Shown here piece by piece: positions 9,429 through 22,914 of a DNA stretch of 64,000 bases. Positions within the stretch are counted from its first letter, which is position 1; each line of letters opens with the position of its first letter. Source of the stretch: Flaccisagitta enflata (lineage: Eukaryota; Chaetognatha; Sagittoidea; Aphragmophora). The translations under genes and the position numbers were made by a program. The stretch is taken from contig OZ231128.1 of NCBI GenBank assembly GCA_965153355.1, positions 25,854,001-25,918,000 of the forward strand, given 5' to 3'. The notes under the pieces are model-generated. The model had not been told where the DNA came from and searched no databases. It saw only the letters and a program-made list of their open reading frames with translations.

Positions 9429-9630
9429 GATATTTTTGTGGTTGTCATTATTACGATTTATATTGAAAGACGAATATCGGAGTTTCGGTATTATTGTTTT
9501 CGTTATTATTGTTTTGGTTTTGATTATATATCATAAATGACCATATCTGGGCATGTTTGAACCGTATGCTTCTTCTTCCTAATCCCCAATTGTCTTTCTT
9601 TCCCTCGACCTCGATTGTCCTTCCCAATTA

Positions 9631-9746
9631 AACAAGGCCAAGTAGGCCAATAAGGTGCGACGTGTGGATCGTCGAACGAATGCGTTACCCAACCAACCGA
9701 CCAACGGACACAGCCAGTTATAGAGGTGCTTTGTCGCACCTAAAAA
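9631..9746 (+). mobile_element. Family A element, GGTGCG type
   Basis: Head AAACAAGGCCAAGTAGGCC, box AAGGTGCGACG, tract of ACCGACCAACGGAC, then TTATAGAGGTGCTTTGTCGCACCTAAAAA in sequence. GGTGCGAC in the box pairs with GTCGCACC at the end. It is one of the shortest complete copies, about 115 bp. Confidence 0.75.
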
Positions 9747-10248
9747 CCCTCTCTCTCTTTTCCTTTTCCACTTCAGCATTGATTGATGACAATTCAATAT
9801 TTGTCGAAACGTCTGGTGTCTTTGTTATTAAACGCACATGTATTAACCAAAGCTCACTTACTCAACTAGTATGCTCTGTGTATGCAATGACCATCAAACA
9901 ATTAAATGAGACTTTGTTTCTGGTCTTCGATTGATTGCAAATACTCCCTGTGTCAGTTGACTCTTGACATTATAATCAGCGACTTGGCAATTGGTACTAA
10001 AGCATCGGCCCATCTTCTCAACTCTTTTTAATTGCGGACACGCAACTCTGATGAGGCTTAGTCCGTCCGTTGGTCCATGGGACCGGGATGATCAAGTTGA
10101 AAAGTGGGAAAACGGGCATCGTAGATGCTTTTTGTGTGTGTCTGGGGGAGGGGTGTGGAATATAACACCCCTGACAAAATTAGGCGAACTGGGGTTGAAT
10201 TTCATGTATTTGAGTCTGACAAAGTGATATAAATGGTACTTTGGGATA

Positions 10249-10425
10249 CAGTTAAACCCCGCAATAACGGATGTCAAGGGACTAACAAATTTTATCCATT
10301 ATAGGCGGATTTCTCTTATAGCAAACATAGAAATTAAAAGAAATTGATATGAATGGACCAAGTTCCTAAATTTGTTATAGGCGGATTTCCGTTACTCTTG
10401 GATCCGTTATAGCGGTGTTCAACTG
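10249..10425. mobile_element. 177-bp pogo/Tigger-like MITE with TA duplication
   Basis: Terminal repeats CAGTTAAACCCCGCAATAAC and, at the other end, the complement of GTTATAGCGGTGTTCAACTG, flanked by TA on both sides. The CAGTNNAACCNCG start is typical of pogo-group TIRs. Internal copies of TTATAGGCGGATTTC repeat the end motif. Confidence 0.75.
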
Positions 10426-10433
10426 TATGTACA

Positions 10434-11935
10434 TATGGACTAGTACGTTTCTTCAAGCACTGTAATACTTGGATATCACTAATTGTCAGCCTTTTTTATT
10501 TTGATACATGATGTGCTGAGCCTAAAATACAATTTTCATCATCTTAGCTTGATAAAACCCTTTGTCGAAATCCCTTTATTCATCACTTCTCCAAGGTGGT
10601 TGGGGTGAAAATGTTGAAATTTTGTCACTATGGGCTCAAAATGGGGCCGGTTCGCTTTTGAAATTTGACCTGAAATCCATGAGATTATGAAATTAGAGCT
10701 CAAGAGCTAGCCAGTGGTGCAATCCGCATATAGCTATCATGTTTTGTTAAGATTTGAGAGCTCTTCAAAGATGGAAGGGTGTGAAGGTTATTTTATCAGT
10801 GAATTTGGTGGCCTATTTTGACATTTTTTCAGTTTTTTATATATCTCTGCTTGGAATTGACAAATTTAGATGAAATTGGTGACCAAATTGAAGAGTTTTT
10901 GATGCTCTAACTGAATCTGTTACAATTTTTGATCGATATGACCCTCAAAATCTATGGGAGACTCAAGAAGCAGGTGCTAAAAAGTGAATTTTTTCGCCAT
11001 TTTGGCTACTTAGGCAAAAAGATTCGGGCACTTTCGAGATAGAAAAAGACAAAAAATCCATGGGCAAATTAAACTGCGGTTCAAGATCTAACCAATGGTG
11101 CAATCGCCATGTCAATATGTAAAAGCATTTAGATTTGGCAGAGCTTCAAAGATCAGTGGGTATGATGAAACATCATTTTTTGGTAAGTTTGCTCATTTTG
11201 AGCTCAAAATCGGGCCACTTTGCTTTGTAAATTTGACCCAAATTCCACGAGATTATAAAACTAGAGCTCAAGAGCTAATCAATGGTGCAATCTGCGAGTT
11301 GCTATCGTTTTTTGTTAAGATATGAGAGCATTTCAAAGATGGAAGGGTATGAGGGTTTTTTTTACCACATGAATTTGGTGGTCAATTTTGACGTTTTTAC
11401 AATTTTTGATATATCTCCGCTTTGGATGGACGAATTTGGATGAAATTGGTGACCAAATTGAAGAGTTTTTGATTTTCTAACTGAATCTGGCAAAATTTTT
11501 GATCGATATGACCCTCAAAATTTTTTCGCCATTTCGGCTACTTTGGTCAAAAAATTATGGCACTACCAAGATAGGAAAAGACAAAAAATCTGTAAGCAAA
11601 CGAAACTATAGCTCAAGATCTTACCAGTGGTACAATCAGCATGTCAATATGTTAAAGCATACAGATTTGGCAGAGCTTCAAAGGTCAGTAGGTATGATGA
11701 ATTAACATTTTTTGGTATTTTGGTCATCTTGGGCTCAAAATCGGGCCACTTGACATTAGAAACTTGACCCAAATTCTATGAGATTATAAGACTATCGCTC
11801 TAGAGCTAACAATTCGCTTGCTGCTATCATTTTTTGTTGAAACTTAAAAGTATTGTAAAGATGGAAGGGTATGATGATTTTTTTACCGGATGAATTTGGT
11901 AGTCAATTTTGACATTTTTCACTATTTCTGGGACT
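10434..11935 (+). repeat. Left arm of the foldback element, with about 0.55-kb direct repeats
   Basis: A segment with AAAGATGGAAGGGTATGA and GGTGACCAAATTGAAGAG motifs recurs three times, starting near 10630, 11200 and 11730. The same sequences occur inverted at 12415-12860 and 14424-15290. No coding frame is supported. Confidence 0.75.
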
Positions 11936-12018
11936 TTGTACGTCCATCCATCGGGCCAACCACTGGTTCAACCATTGGTCCTTCTGTAGGTCCAACCATC
12001 TGTCTGATAGCACAAGTT

Positions 12019-12300
12019 AACAAGTGACGTGGGGTCACACTATCGTTGCGGATGGGTGGGCAGGGGCATCCAACCTCCATCTACACCCCATGCCCCCCAC
12101 CACCACCAACTCACTGAAAAAAACATCTAAAACGCTGCTTATTCAAGTTTTTGACTCGTGGGTTATGGACCAACGGACGGACGGACGGACGGACGGACGG
12201 ACGGACGGACGGACGGACGGACGGATGGACGGACGGACGGACGGACGGACGGACGGACGGACAAAGCCTCTTTCAGAGTTGCATGTCCGCAACTAAAAAA
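12019..12300 (+). mobile_element. Family A element with long (ACGG)n tract
   Basis: Head AACAAGTGACGTGGGGTCAC (5' hairpin of the GTGAC/GTCAC type), box GTTGCGGATGGGTGGGCAGG, variable middle, a 90-bp (GGAC)n tract, then AGAGTTGCATGTCCGCAACTAAAAA in sequence. It lies at the centre of the foldback element. Confidence 0.8.
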
Positions 12301-12414
12301 AGAGGCAAAAAAAAAAAATGTTTCCGATGCTGTTTTGTGTGTGGAGGTGGGGGAAGGAGCGTGGATGGGGGTTGGACGCCCAAAATTTGTTACCAAAGTT
12401 GACTTATTTTCACC

Positions 12415-12860
12415 TGCTTCATGAGTCCCCCCAAAATTTTGAGGGTCATATTGATAAAAAGAAATTTACCAGAATCAAAAAGGTAATAAAAAAATCTGCA
12501 ATTGTGTCACCAATTTCATTCATATTGGTCCATCCAAGGCGGAAATTGTAAAAAATGTCAAAATTGACTACCAAATTTATCCAGTAAAAAAACCATCATA
12601 CCCTTCCATCTTTGAAATGCTTTTAAATTTTAACAAAAAATGAATTTTTGAGGGTCATATTGATCAAAAATTTTGACAGATTCAGCTAGAGCATCAAAAA
12701 CTCTTCAATTTGGTCACCAATTTCATCTAAATTTATCCATCCAAAGCGGAGATATATCAAAAATTGTAAAAAACGTCAAAATTGACCACCAAATTCATGT
12801 GGTAAAAAAACACTCATACCCTTCCATCTTTGAAATGCTCTCAAATCTTAACAAAAAACG
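12415..12860 (-). repeat. Right arm of the foldback element, inner part
   Basis: Reverse complement of the left-arm repeat (TTGAGGGTCATATTGATC, ACCCTTCCATCTTTGAAATG). It is interrupted at 12862 by a TA-flanked element and resumes at 14424. Confidence 0.75.
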
Positions 12861-12863
12861 ATA

Positions 12864-14421
12864 ACAGGGTGTGCAAAATTATCCGCACTTGGCACTTTTT
12901 TCTCAAAAACCTTAGGAGATAATGATCTATGAAAGCATAAGTAGTCAGTATGAAAAAATCTTTATTTTGATATACAAAACTAAAATTCACAAAGTCAGTA
13001 ATAAAATTTTTCAGGTAGATTTTGCTTTAGTAACACACTCCTTAAAAAGATTTTTTATAATAATCTGAAATTCTGTGATTAGTTTTTCATGCTCCATAGG
13101 CCTAGTTTATATGCTTTAGTGAGCTCCACTCATGTTGATATAATTCACCAACCTCAGCATGATATGTGCCAAGCCAAGAAAATCATTATTGAGTAGTCAC
13201 CAATACAAGAATATATGATTTTATAACCTATTTTGCCTAAAAAATAAAATCCTATCAAAATCAAAATCTTTGATTCAAATCATTTGACTCCCATAGTGAC
13301 ATGGATTACAGAAAAGACCTACAGGGTTTTTCACGCCAACACGCCGATTACAAAACGACGTTTCTCAGCCCCCAGACATGATAATTGATTTCTGAAAAAT
13401 ACTCTAAATAGCTCTTGAGCTCCGATTTTGTTGTCTGAAATTGCGATGGTTTGATTCCAACTAGTTTACCTGTCATAGCTCAGTGAACAAATCCTCAGAA
13501 TTTGGATAAGTGCCAATAAGTTATTACTTTGAGAAAGGAATGCTTCATCCTCAGCCCATGTCAAAACAAATGAAGCCAAAATGCAGTCTAGATTCCAAAT
13601 TGAATTTAATAAGTTTCTTTTGGTAGATAAAGTGAGTTGAAAAAGTACCATGCAGTTGCGTAGCATTCCTTGTTCGATATCAAACTTCAAAGATGTTTTT
13701 TTCCAAATGTGACCAAATGTGCGTTTTTCTTTCTTTTGTTTCTTTTGTTTGTTCCACGAGTAAGCTGGTTGGTCAGTCCGTTAGTTGTTAGTAGTAGTAC
13801 TAAGTAGTAGTCGCTATCATTTTGAGCGTCTCCCCCTTTGCAAGAATGTGGAAGTTAATGATTGAATGGCGCTCCCCCATGATCTCATGGGACCGACTTT
13901 CACTACCGAGTATCATCGACTTTGGAGGAGCACTGCTTCAAAATGAATTGAGCTACACACCCCAAATTGGTCACATATTTAAGAGCAAAAACAACTCTTT
14001 AAAATGGGACCAATCTGAGGTCTGTAACTTTATTCGTTTGGAAGCAATGCTCCTTTAAAGTTGATGCTTGTTTCACGGAGCAGAAGATTCATTTTATTGA
14101 AATGGTAATGGAAAAGTCGAGAGTTCTTTTAAAAGATCTATTATGGGTGAACGTCTTGGAATCTAACCATAAACAAAGTCAACAGACAAAATCGGAGCTT
14201 ATGAGGTGTACAAACCTTTTTTCAGAATTTGATTTTCCTATCTAGCAGCTGAGAAATGTTGTTTTGTAATCGGCGTGTTGGCGTGAAAAACCCTGTACAA
14301 TCAATCTTAGCTTGTAGTATGACTAACTGGGGCATTCTGGTTCAAATTTCATGGTGCTGGGTCACTTATAAGTTTAATTTTCTTTCCATGAAGCAATTGC
14401 GGATAATTTTGCACACCCTGT
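12864..14421. mobile_element. 1.56-kb Tc1/mariner-like element, no transposase
   Basis: Terminal inverted repeats ACAGGGTGTGCAAAATTATC, flanked by TA (12862-12863 and 14422-14423). The uninterrupted target (CGATAGCAAC) can be read in related arm copies, which confirms the boundaries. No long ORF is present. Confidence 0.8.
13322..14295. mobile_element. 974-bp TA-flanked element nested inside the 1.56-kb element
   Basis: Terminal repeats begin CAGGGTTTTTCACGCCAACA. They match over about 50 bp and continue with gaps past 100 bp. TA flanks both ends. The interior carries a GGGACCAATCTGAGGTCTGT segment also found in the element at 43278-44044. No transposase frame is seen. Confidence 0.8.
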
Positions 14422-14423
14422 TA

Positions 14424-15290
14424 GCAACTTGCGGATTGCACCACTGGTTAGCTCATGAGCTCTTGTTTTATAATCTCGTGGAATTTAGGTCAAATTTATA
14501 AAGTGAAGTGGCCCAAGTTCGAGCCCAAAATGACCAAAATTACCAAAAAATGATATTTTGTCATACCCACTGATCTTTTAAGCTCTGACAAATCTATATG
14601 CTATCTACATGGCGATTGCACCATTGATTACATCTTGCATTGTTGTTTAATTTGCTCATGGATTTTTTGTCTTTTTCTATCTCGGAAGTGCCTGAATTTT
14701 TTGACCAAAGTAGCCAAAATGGCGGGAAAATTCACTTTTTAGCCCCTGCTTTTAGAGTCTCCCAAAAATTTTGAGGGTCATATTGATCAAAAATCTTACC
14801 AGATCCAATTAGAGCATCAAAAACTCTTCAATTTGGTCACCAATTTCATCTAAATTTGTCTATCCAAAGCGGAGATACATCAAAAATTGTAAAAAATGTC
14901 AAAATTGACCACCAAATTCATCTGGTAAAAAAACCCTCATACCCTTCCATCTTTGAAAAGCTCTCAAATCTGAACAAAAAACAATAGCAACATGCGGATT
15001 GCACCACTGGTTAGCTCTTGAGCTCTAGTTTCATAATCTCATGGATTTAGGGTCAAATTTCAGAACCAAAGTGGCCCGATTTTGAGCCTAAAGTGACCAA
15101 ATTTCAACACTTTCACCACAACCACCTTGGAGTAGTGATAGATAGATGGATTTCGGCGAAGGGTTTTAACAAGCTAAGATGATAAAATTTGTGTTTTAGG
15201 CCCAGTACATCATCTATCAAAAGAAAAAAGGCTGACCAGTTGTGATATCCAAGATTGACAGTGCTTGAAAAAACGTAATGGACTAGGGGG
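14424..15290 (-). repeat. Right arm of the foldback element, outer part
   Basis: Continues the inverted arm after the nested insertion and ends near 15290 with the complement of the left-arm start (CTAGTACGTTTCTTCAAGCA-type). Together with the left arm it could form a stem of several hundred base pairs. Confidence 0.7.
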
Positions 15291-15840
15291 AATTCTGTCC
15301 AAGTTCAGCCAAAAATACCAAATAGAATGAGTTGACAATCTATTTAAGTCGTTTTATTCTCTGATAACAGACAGTTCCACTTTGTCCATTATTGCCAAAT
15401 TCCTTAATGGACAATCTTTTCAGTATCAAGGGCTGCCCCTGCCCATTCCTTGAACCTGCTCTCTCAATTTTATCAATCGAATGAGTTTTTAGCCAATAAA
15501 GGCAAAAAAACTTGTGCATAAACCGCAAAAAACAGCTATGAGTATGTGCCATCTCTGTGTAAAAATATTTCTGGGAAAATCCTTAACTATCTGATTCGCC
15601 ATTTCTGACTTATCACCTTCTCACCCTTCTTCCAGTGAATAATCCCTGTATGTTGCTCTACTATGTCAAAATATGATATTTTAGCTATCTCTATGTCAAA
15701 TCTTGCAAAGCTTGGGCCAATATTTTACCCTTTAAGACATATGTTTCCAGTTCGCCTAATTTTGTCAGGGGTGTTAAATGGGGATTGCATACCCCAGCCC
15801 AACCGTCCGAAAAGATATTGTAACCCTGCGTTAATTGTTA

Positions 15841-16441
15841 TTCCTTATTCCTTGCCTCTTACCTTTGCTCATTGTGTTTTTGTGCTGTCCCTTCTTTCTA
15901 GTCGCTTTAACTTTTGAGCATATAGCCCAATCTGCATCTCCCTCATCTCAAAAGCGGTGATGTTCAGTCAGAAAGACAGAAAATCTGTTTGAGTTTGAGA
16001 GAAAAGCAGGTGAAATGCACAAAAAGGCGAGGAAATCGGTGAAAACAGGTAAAAAAGACAGAAAAAGACGACAGACGAAGAGACAGAAAAAAAAAGAAAG
16101 AAGAAATGAAAAAAAGTGATACACTGGCATAAAAGACTAAAGACGCGAGTAAAAATGGTTGGAGAAGGGCAAATAGAGTTGAAACGCGCGCTCTAATTAG
16201 AATGCTTGGTAATTTCAAAAGATGTGAAAAGAAGATAAATTTAGGATCTCTTCCTTCCATTATGACGTGAAAGACAAGGAATCTCTATTTCCCGCTCTAT
16301 TTCTCTCTTTCTTTCTTTTTTTTCTCTCTTTTTTTTAGTTTTACACTACCGAAAGAAGAGAATAATCCAACAAGGAAGAAAAGAAGAGAGCTGAGAAGAA
16401 CATAGAGAAGAAAATAAAGAAAGGAACAGAGTTCATAAGGA
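15841..16441. other. No gene; A/G-rich sequence leading into a GAAA tract
   Basis: Unique sequence with polypyrimidine stretches near 16290-16340. The small open frames are low-complexity lysine- or phenylalanine-rich translations and are not supported. Confidence 0.5.
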
Positions 16442-16906
<465 letters not shown>

Positions 16907-17190
16907 GCTTAGCAGAGCGAAAATTCCGTCAGCAACTCCGTTCCTAATTAGCGTCACCTCGGCACATTTCTGCGGCGACCAATTATAAAATCATTTTCAT
17001 TCCCGCTTCTTCCCTGAAGTTCCCTTTACAGGAATGGAAAACGACTCAAAATGTAACGATTTTTACTTCTTGTCGCTGTTTTGTGATGCGGCTCTGAATC
17101 CTCGTGCAACAACTCTCAAATGCAATCAGAGAGGAAAACTTATTCTGGTAAACTTAAATTAGGGAGAATCAGATGGAGAAGGGGCTTAGT

Positions 17191-17191
17191 T

Positions 17192-17236
<45 letters not shown>
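17191..17236 (+). repeat. (CT)n microsatellite
   Basis: About 23 CT dinucleotides, followed by T-rich and CTTG repeats up to about 17285. Confidence 0.95.
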
Positions 17237-17246
<10 letters not shown>

Positions 17247-17297
17247 CTAACTTGCTTGCTTGCTTACTTTCTTGCTTGCTTGTTCAGTCACTCGTAT

Positions 17298-17626
<329 letters not shown>

Positions 17627-17639
17627 CTTTTGATTTCTT

Positions 17640-18194
<555 letters not shown>

Positions 18195-18418
18195 AAAAAA
18201 GCAAATTGATTGACTGACTGACTGGCTGTGGCTGACTGTCTAACCAACTGGTTCACTGACTGACCTACTAGCTTATTGACAGACCGACTTACCGAGTTAA
18301 TGAATGATACAGAGGCTATATTGATCACATTTCCAATGAAGGTAGATGACCTAAGGAGCTACAGATCACCAGGCTCTTTACAGCCACATGATTGAACAGT
18401 GATCACTGCAACACTTAC

Positions 18419-18529
18419 CCAGGGGCAGGGCATCCGTATCTTTTAAAGCTAACAGCAGAAGTGACACCGTACACCGTGTCCTCGTTTCGAGCTGCTTCAA
18501 ACTTAACTTACCGTCGCGCCTCAACGCAC
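18419..18529 (-). CDS. Candidate internal exon, product unknown
   Basis: On the minus strand a polypyrimidine acceptor (CCTTTCCTCTTATTTCAG) precedes a 111-nt segment open in one frame, which ends at a good donor (CTGG|GTAAGTG). The exon is symmetric (phase 1 to 1). The peptide begins ALRRDGKLSLKQL and includes VSLLLLALKDTD. I found no partner exons, so it could be part of a gene with long introns or a chance match. Confidence 0.35.
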
Positions 18530-18965
18530 CTGAAATAAGAGGAAAGGAGCCAGGATACGTGGGCTTGATAGGTGGGACCGGAGATTAGGAGGGTGAAACG
18601 TCCTTCTCCGTCACGCTGAGCTTTCTATATCTATAACTCAGTCAATGTTTTCGTATCTCTTACACACGCTCTTACTCGCTGTCCTTTTGCCTTTCTGTTT
18701 CTGTCTCTGTCTCTTTATCTGTCCTTTTGCCTTCCTGTTTCTGTCTCTGTCTCTTCCATCGGTCTTTCTTTATCTCTTGCTTTGTCTCGAATAAATCAGA
18801 CTCGAATGTCTCTTTCTTTCTCTCTTTCTTTTTTCCTCCACCTTCTCCTCATTCTCCTGCGCTCTTTGAAAAGGTTTCAAATTCAGTCAAATTTAAATTT
18901 TAAACCGAAAAAGAAAGGATTTAAATTCGGGAAATTTAGATGAGGCAATGATCAGCTGCCCATTT
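18530..18965. other. No gene; pyrimidine-rich TCTCTGTC and CTTTCTTT stretches
   Basis: Contains a short duplicated segment (TGTCCTTTTGCCTTTCTGTT and a near copy) around 18680-18745. No supported coding frame. Confidence 0.45.
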
Positions 18966-18969
18966 CGAT

Positions 18970-19085
18970 GCCAATTCGAGGCCGGTATATCCGAGGCCGG
19001 TATTCGAGGCTGGTATCCGAGGCCGGTATTCGAGGCCGGTATATCCGAGGCCGGTATTCGAGGCTGGTATCCGAGGCCGGTATCG
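18970..19085 (+). repeat. GAGGCCGGTAT minisatellite
   Basis: About eight copies of (T/C)CGAGGCCGGTAT(T/A), units of 12-15 bp, spelling out-of-phase open frames on both strands that are not genes. Confidence 0.9.
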
Positions 19086-19159
19086 GAAGGCGGAGACGTA
19101 ATCCCGAGGCCGATGAGCGCCCTGGCGCTGAAATGTGAGAAAAGCAAGGGCGTTATAAA

Positions 19160-19605
19160 TTCTTAGACCTATCCCTAGCTCCATCAGACCTATCCCTAGC
19201 TCTATCAGACCTATCCCTAGCTCTATCAGACCTATCCCTAGCTCTATCAGATCTATCCCTAGCTCTATCAGACCTATCCCTAGCTCTATCAGGCCTATCC
19301 TAAGCTCTATCAGACCTATCCCTAGCTCTATCAGACCTATCCCTAGCTCTATCAGATCTATCCCGACCTATCAGGCCTATCCTAAGCTCTATCAGACCTA
19401 TCCTGAGCTCTATCAGACCTATCCCTAGCTCTATCAGATCTATCCCGAGCTCTATCAGGCCTATCCTAAGCTCTATCAGACCTATCCCGAGCTCTATCAG
19501 ACCTATCCCGAGCTTTACCAGACCTATCACTAGCTCTATCAGACCTATCCGCGCACCTATCCGACCTATCACCAGACCTATCCGACCTATCCCCATCTCG
19601 ATCAG
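19160..19605 (+). repeat. 21-bp minisatellite (AGCTCTATCAGACCTATCCCT)n
   Basis: About 20 copies of a 21-bp unit with core CTATCAGACCTATCCC. Because 21 is a multiple of three it yields long open frames (IGLIELG repeats on the minus strand), which are artefacts. Confidence 0.95.
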
Positions 19606-19717
19606 ACCTAACCGTAGCTGATTATTTTAGTGAATGAAATGACGAGTATCATCAATGATGAACGAAATGAGTTTTCAATAGATTTCAAACATTTTCAGTG
19701 ATTTTTCATTCGAGCGT

Positions 19718-19775
19718 GACCGACGGATGGACGGACGGACAGAGCCTCTTATGGAGGTGACATAGCGCATCTGGG
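19718..19775 (+). repeat. Family A fragment, 3' end
   Basis: GTGACCGACGGATGGACGGA, then CAGAGCCTCTTATGGAGGTG and a decayed hairpin (GGTGACATAGCGCATC). Confidence 0.6.
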
Positions 19776-20252
<477 letters not shown>

Positions 20253-20324
20253 AGGGGGGCGCAAGGAAGAAGGGAAAATGAGCAGGAAAAGGCAAAAAGA
20301 GCAACAGAGAGGGAGGGCGCGAAA

Positions 20325-20460
<136 letters not shown>

Positions 20461-20714
20461 TTTGATTGTTGCTGTTAATGTGAATTGAAAATAGAGTAAT
20501 CTAGCAACAGAGAGTTTTACGTTTGATTATCTGACTGGTAAAAGGAGCCGCCTCTTAAAGTCATGATAAAGACGAAGTTTACACTGCACTAAGATAACGC
20601 TAGACAAAACGTAAACAAATTCAACCGGAAACCGAAAATTGGAGGGGTGGGGGGGGGGGCTTGGGAGGGGAGAGAACGAGAATCAGAGACAGTGATACTG
20701 AGAGATGAGATTAA

Positions 20715-20918
20715 AAGACAGACAGAAAGATAGACGGAGAGACAAACAAACCGTTAGTTTCTCGAACACAGACAGGTAGATAGACAGAAAGACAGACAGA
20801 CAGACAGATAGAGGAATAATGAATGCTCACTAGATGCACAGATGGACAGAAAGAAAGACTGAGAGGCAGCCATGGAGATAGAGATAGAGAAAGAGAAAGA
20901 AAAGCGACGCTGCAACAA

Positions 20919-20973
<55 letters not shown>

Positions 20974-20974
20974 C

Positions 20975-21034
<60 letters not shown>

Positions 21035-21035
21035 A
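20715..21035 (+). repeat. (ACAG)n microsatellite with degenerate left flank
   Basis: The perfect AGAC/CAGA tract spans about 20920-21035. To the left it is diluted with GATA and GAAA motifs. Confidence 0.95.
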
Positions 21036-22012
21036 CGTAGACGTCCGGAGACACGGGATTTGTGATGGTAGCCAATTTCGTGAATGTTTGGGGCTCAACT
21101 CGGCTCAACCATGAAGAAGACTTTCTGCTTTTGCAGTTGATCCTAGGCGTCGCCACGGACTAATGCCGCATCAGACAAAAACAAATGTCAAAGCTCGTTC
21201 AGTTGACAAATGCAATTGCAAACAACATATCAGGTTCGGCATACTTTTATCATGGTTTATAATGAAAATATTTCTCGCAAATTCAGCAATATTTCAGTTC
21301 TTGAAAGTATCGATCAGTAGTAATTGTCACGATACTGATAGTGCGTGACTTAGTGCAGTATATGCCCGTACGACCGTTTTTCACCCCCAACATGCAAGTT
21401 AATGTTTATTCTTAAAATTTATGGAGTGATGGAAAACTAAACATCAAGAGCGAAAAAACAAGTTAACGCATGATAAATATTGAAGAAAAAAAATCTAAAA
21501 AAAAAAGTTGGAACAAAAACAAAGAGAAAAAAGAAGATTTGTTGGCTCTCGGCAATGAAATTGGAAGTAAAGCGTGAATTGGCGCTGAAAAACGACATCA
21601 CTTTCACTTTATATGTCACGTGATTATCACTCTGTTACTTTCACTTCAAATCACCTTTCGTTCAGATTGTCACTCCTGCTTTGATAACTCTATCACAAAA
21701 TGGTTCAAAATCAGAATTTAATGACTTTTAAAGGCAGGAAAAAAACATATGTTTTCACATTCATGGCCGTCATTTTGTCACTTTTGCTTTGTTTACTCTA
21801 TCACAAAATACGTGTTTAAATTGGTCATTTTCACGTCAAAATTGATGACCATTGCTTTGTGACTTTTATCTGATCACTTTTTCACAAGATGGCTCTTCGT
21901 ATGATATGATGACTGATGAGGGCCCCTTAGCACAACCCTCATTCAGAAGCATCCCACTTTTTTCACGCCCCGGCCTATAACAGTAACAAAGCCGTCATAA
22001 ACGTATTTGTCG
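21036..22012. other. No supported gene
   Basis: Contains two or three diverged copies of a segment with TGTCACTTTTGCTTTG and ACTCTATCACAAAAT (about 21620-21890), a short old duplication. An open stretch on the minus strand at 21040-21156 lacks convincing splice sites. Confidence 0.45.
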
Positions 22013-22015
22013 CTT

Positions 22016-22330
22016 TTTAGATGCGTCCTCGCATCTCTATAAGAGGGTTTGTCCGTCCGTCCGTCCGTCCGTCCGTCAGTCCGTCCGTCCGTCCGTCCGT
22101 CCGTCCGTCGGTCCGTTACGCCTGTGCAAAAACCGCGTTTCTCGGCTGTTTTTGGCCACGGTGAGATCCTACACTGAAACAAATGATCAACCAGCATGTT
22201 TTGAGAGCCTCCTCTATTACTCAATCATTTCACCCGTCTGTTCGTCCATCTGTCTCTCCGTATATGTCACATGATCAATACACGCAGAGACACAGTCCGG
22301 ACGCATCTTTGCCCGGTCGGGCTTGCTTGC
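22016..22330 (-). mobile_element. Family A element, GATGCG type
   Basis: On the minus strand the head near 22330 has hairpin GCCCGACCGGGC and box GATGCGTCCGG. The 3' end at 22016-22050 is CTCTTATAGAGATGCG-AGGA-CGCATCTAAAAA in sequence, preceded by a long (GGAC)n tract. Box and terminal arm are complementary over nine bases. Confidence 0.7.
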
Positions 22331-22488
22331 CTAGTCGCTACATGACTTTCATCACTAAATAACTTTCATCACTAAATTTTGTCACCAACGTCGCTCTTCG
22401 TTCGCGTTCGCGTTCCAACACTCGCCGCTTTATTCGGTTGGCGAAAGGCCAAACTGCAAAGGCGCATTTTCTCCATCAATGCGCCGCT

Positions 22489-22612
22489 GTGTGAGCGTTC
22501 ATTGGATAGTAGCCGCGCGACAAATTGTCTCTGCGTATCACGGACGCAGTGCTGTGTGAGCGTTTGTTTGAAGGTAGCCGCGTGACAGATTGTCTTTGCG
22601 TATCATGGTGCT
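22489..22612 (+). repeat. 65-bp tandem duplication
   Basis: Two copies of GTGTGAGCGTT...GTAGCCGCG...GACA.ATTGTCT.TGCGTATCA at 22489 and 22554, about 85 percent alike by eye. Confidence 0.75.
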
Positions 22613-22679
22613 GTAAGAGTGTTCACTACACTTAAAAGTAAACAAATGGAACAAAACAAAACAAAAACGTTGCAACAAT

Positions 22680-22680
22680 G

Positions 22681-22759
<79 letters not shown>

Positions 22760-22760
22760 G
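22680..22760 (+). repeat. (CAA)n microsatellite
   Basis: About 27 perfect CAA triplets. Confidence 0.98.
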
Positions 22761-22914
22761 TCATCTGGCGACAGACGAAGATGCTGCCAAAACTACTTCC
22801 GCAAAATGCGCCAAGAAAAAACGCCGATGGAAGCAAGATGGAAGTGAAAGAAACGGGACAAGAGAAGACGCAGAAATAAAAGAGAAAAGGGCGATGAAGA
22901 TTGAGGATGAAGAG

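Larger units (their letters stand above)
10165..15774. mobile_element. 5.6-kb TA-flanked foldback DNA element
   Basis: Terminal inverted repeats of about 28 bp start ACACCCCTGACAAAATTAGG and are flanked by TA on both sides (10163-10164 and 15775-15776), as in Tc1/mariner-type insertions. Inside are long inverted arms rich in direct repeats, plus four later insertions. No transposase ORF is visible, so it is non-autonomous or a decayed copy. Confidence 0.75.
10025..15840 (-). mobile_element. Family A element split by a 5.6-kb DNA element
   Basis: The 3' end, on the minus strand, is at 10025-10075 (hairpin GTTGCG-TGTC-CGCAAT, then the GGAC tract on the other side). The remaining part up to the 5' head (TTCGGACGGTTGGGC and GGTTACAAT-type head) resumes at 15776-15835. 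The two halves join at a TA dinucleotide. Confidence 0.7.

Noticed and set aside
19300-19596. IGLIELG repeat protein on the minus strand
   Set aside because: The 21-bp minisatellite keeps any frame open, and there is no start context or flanking coding sequence.
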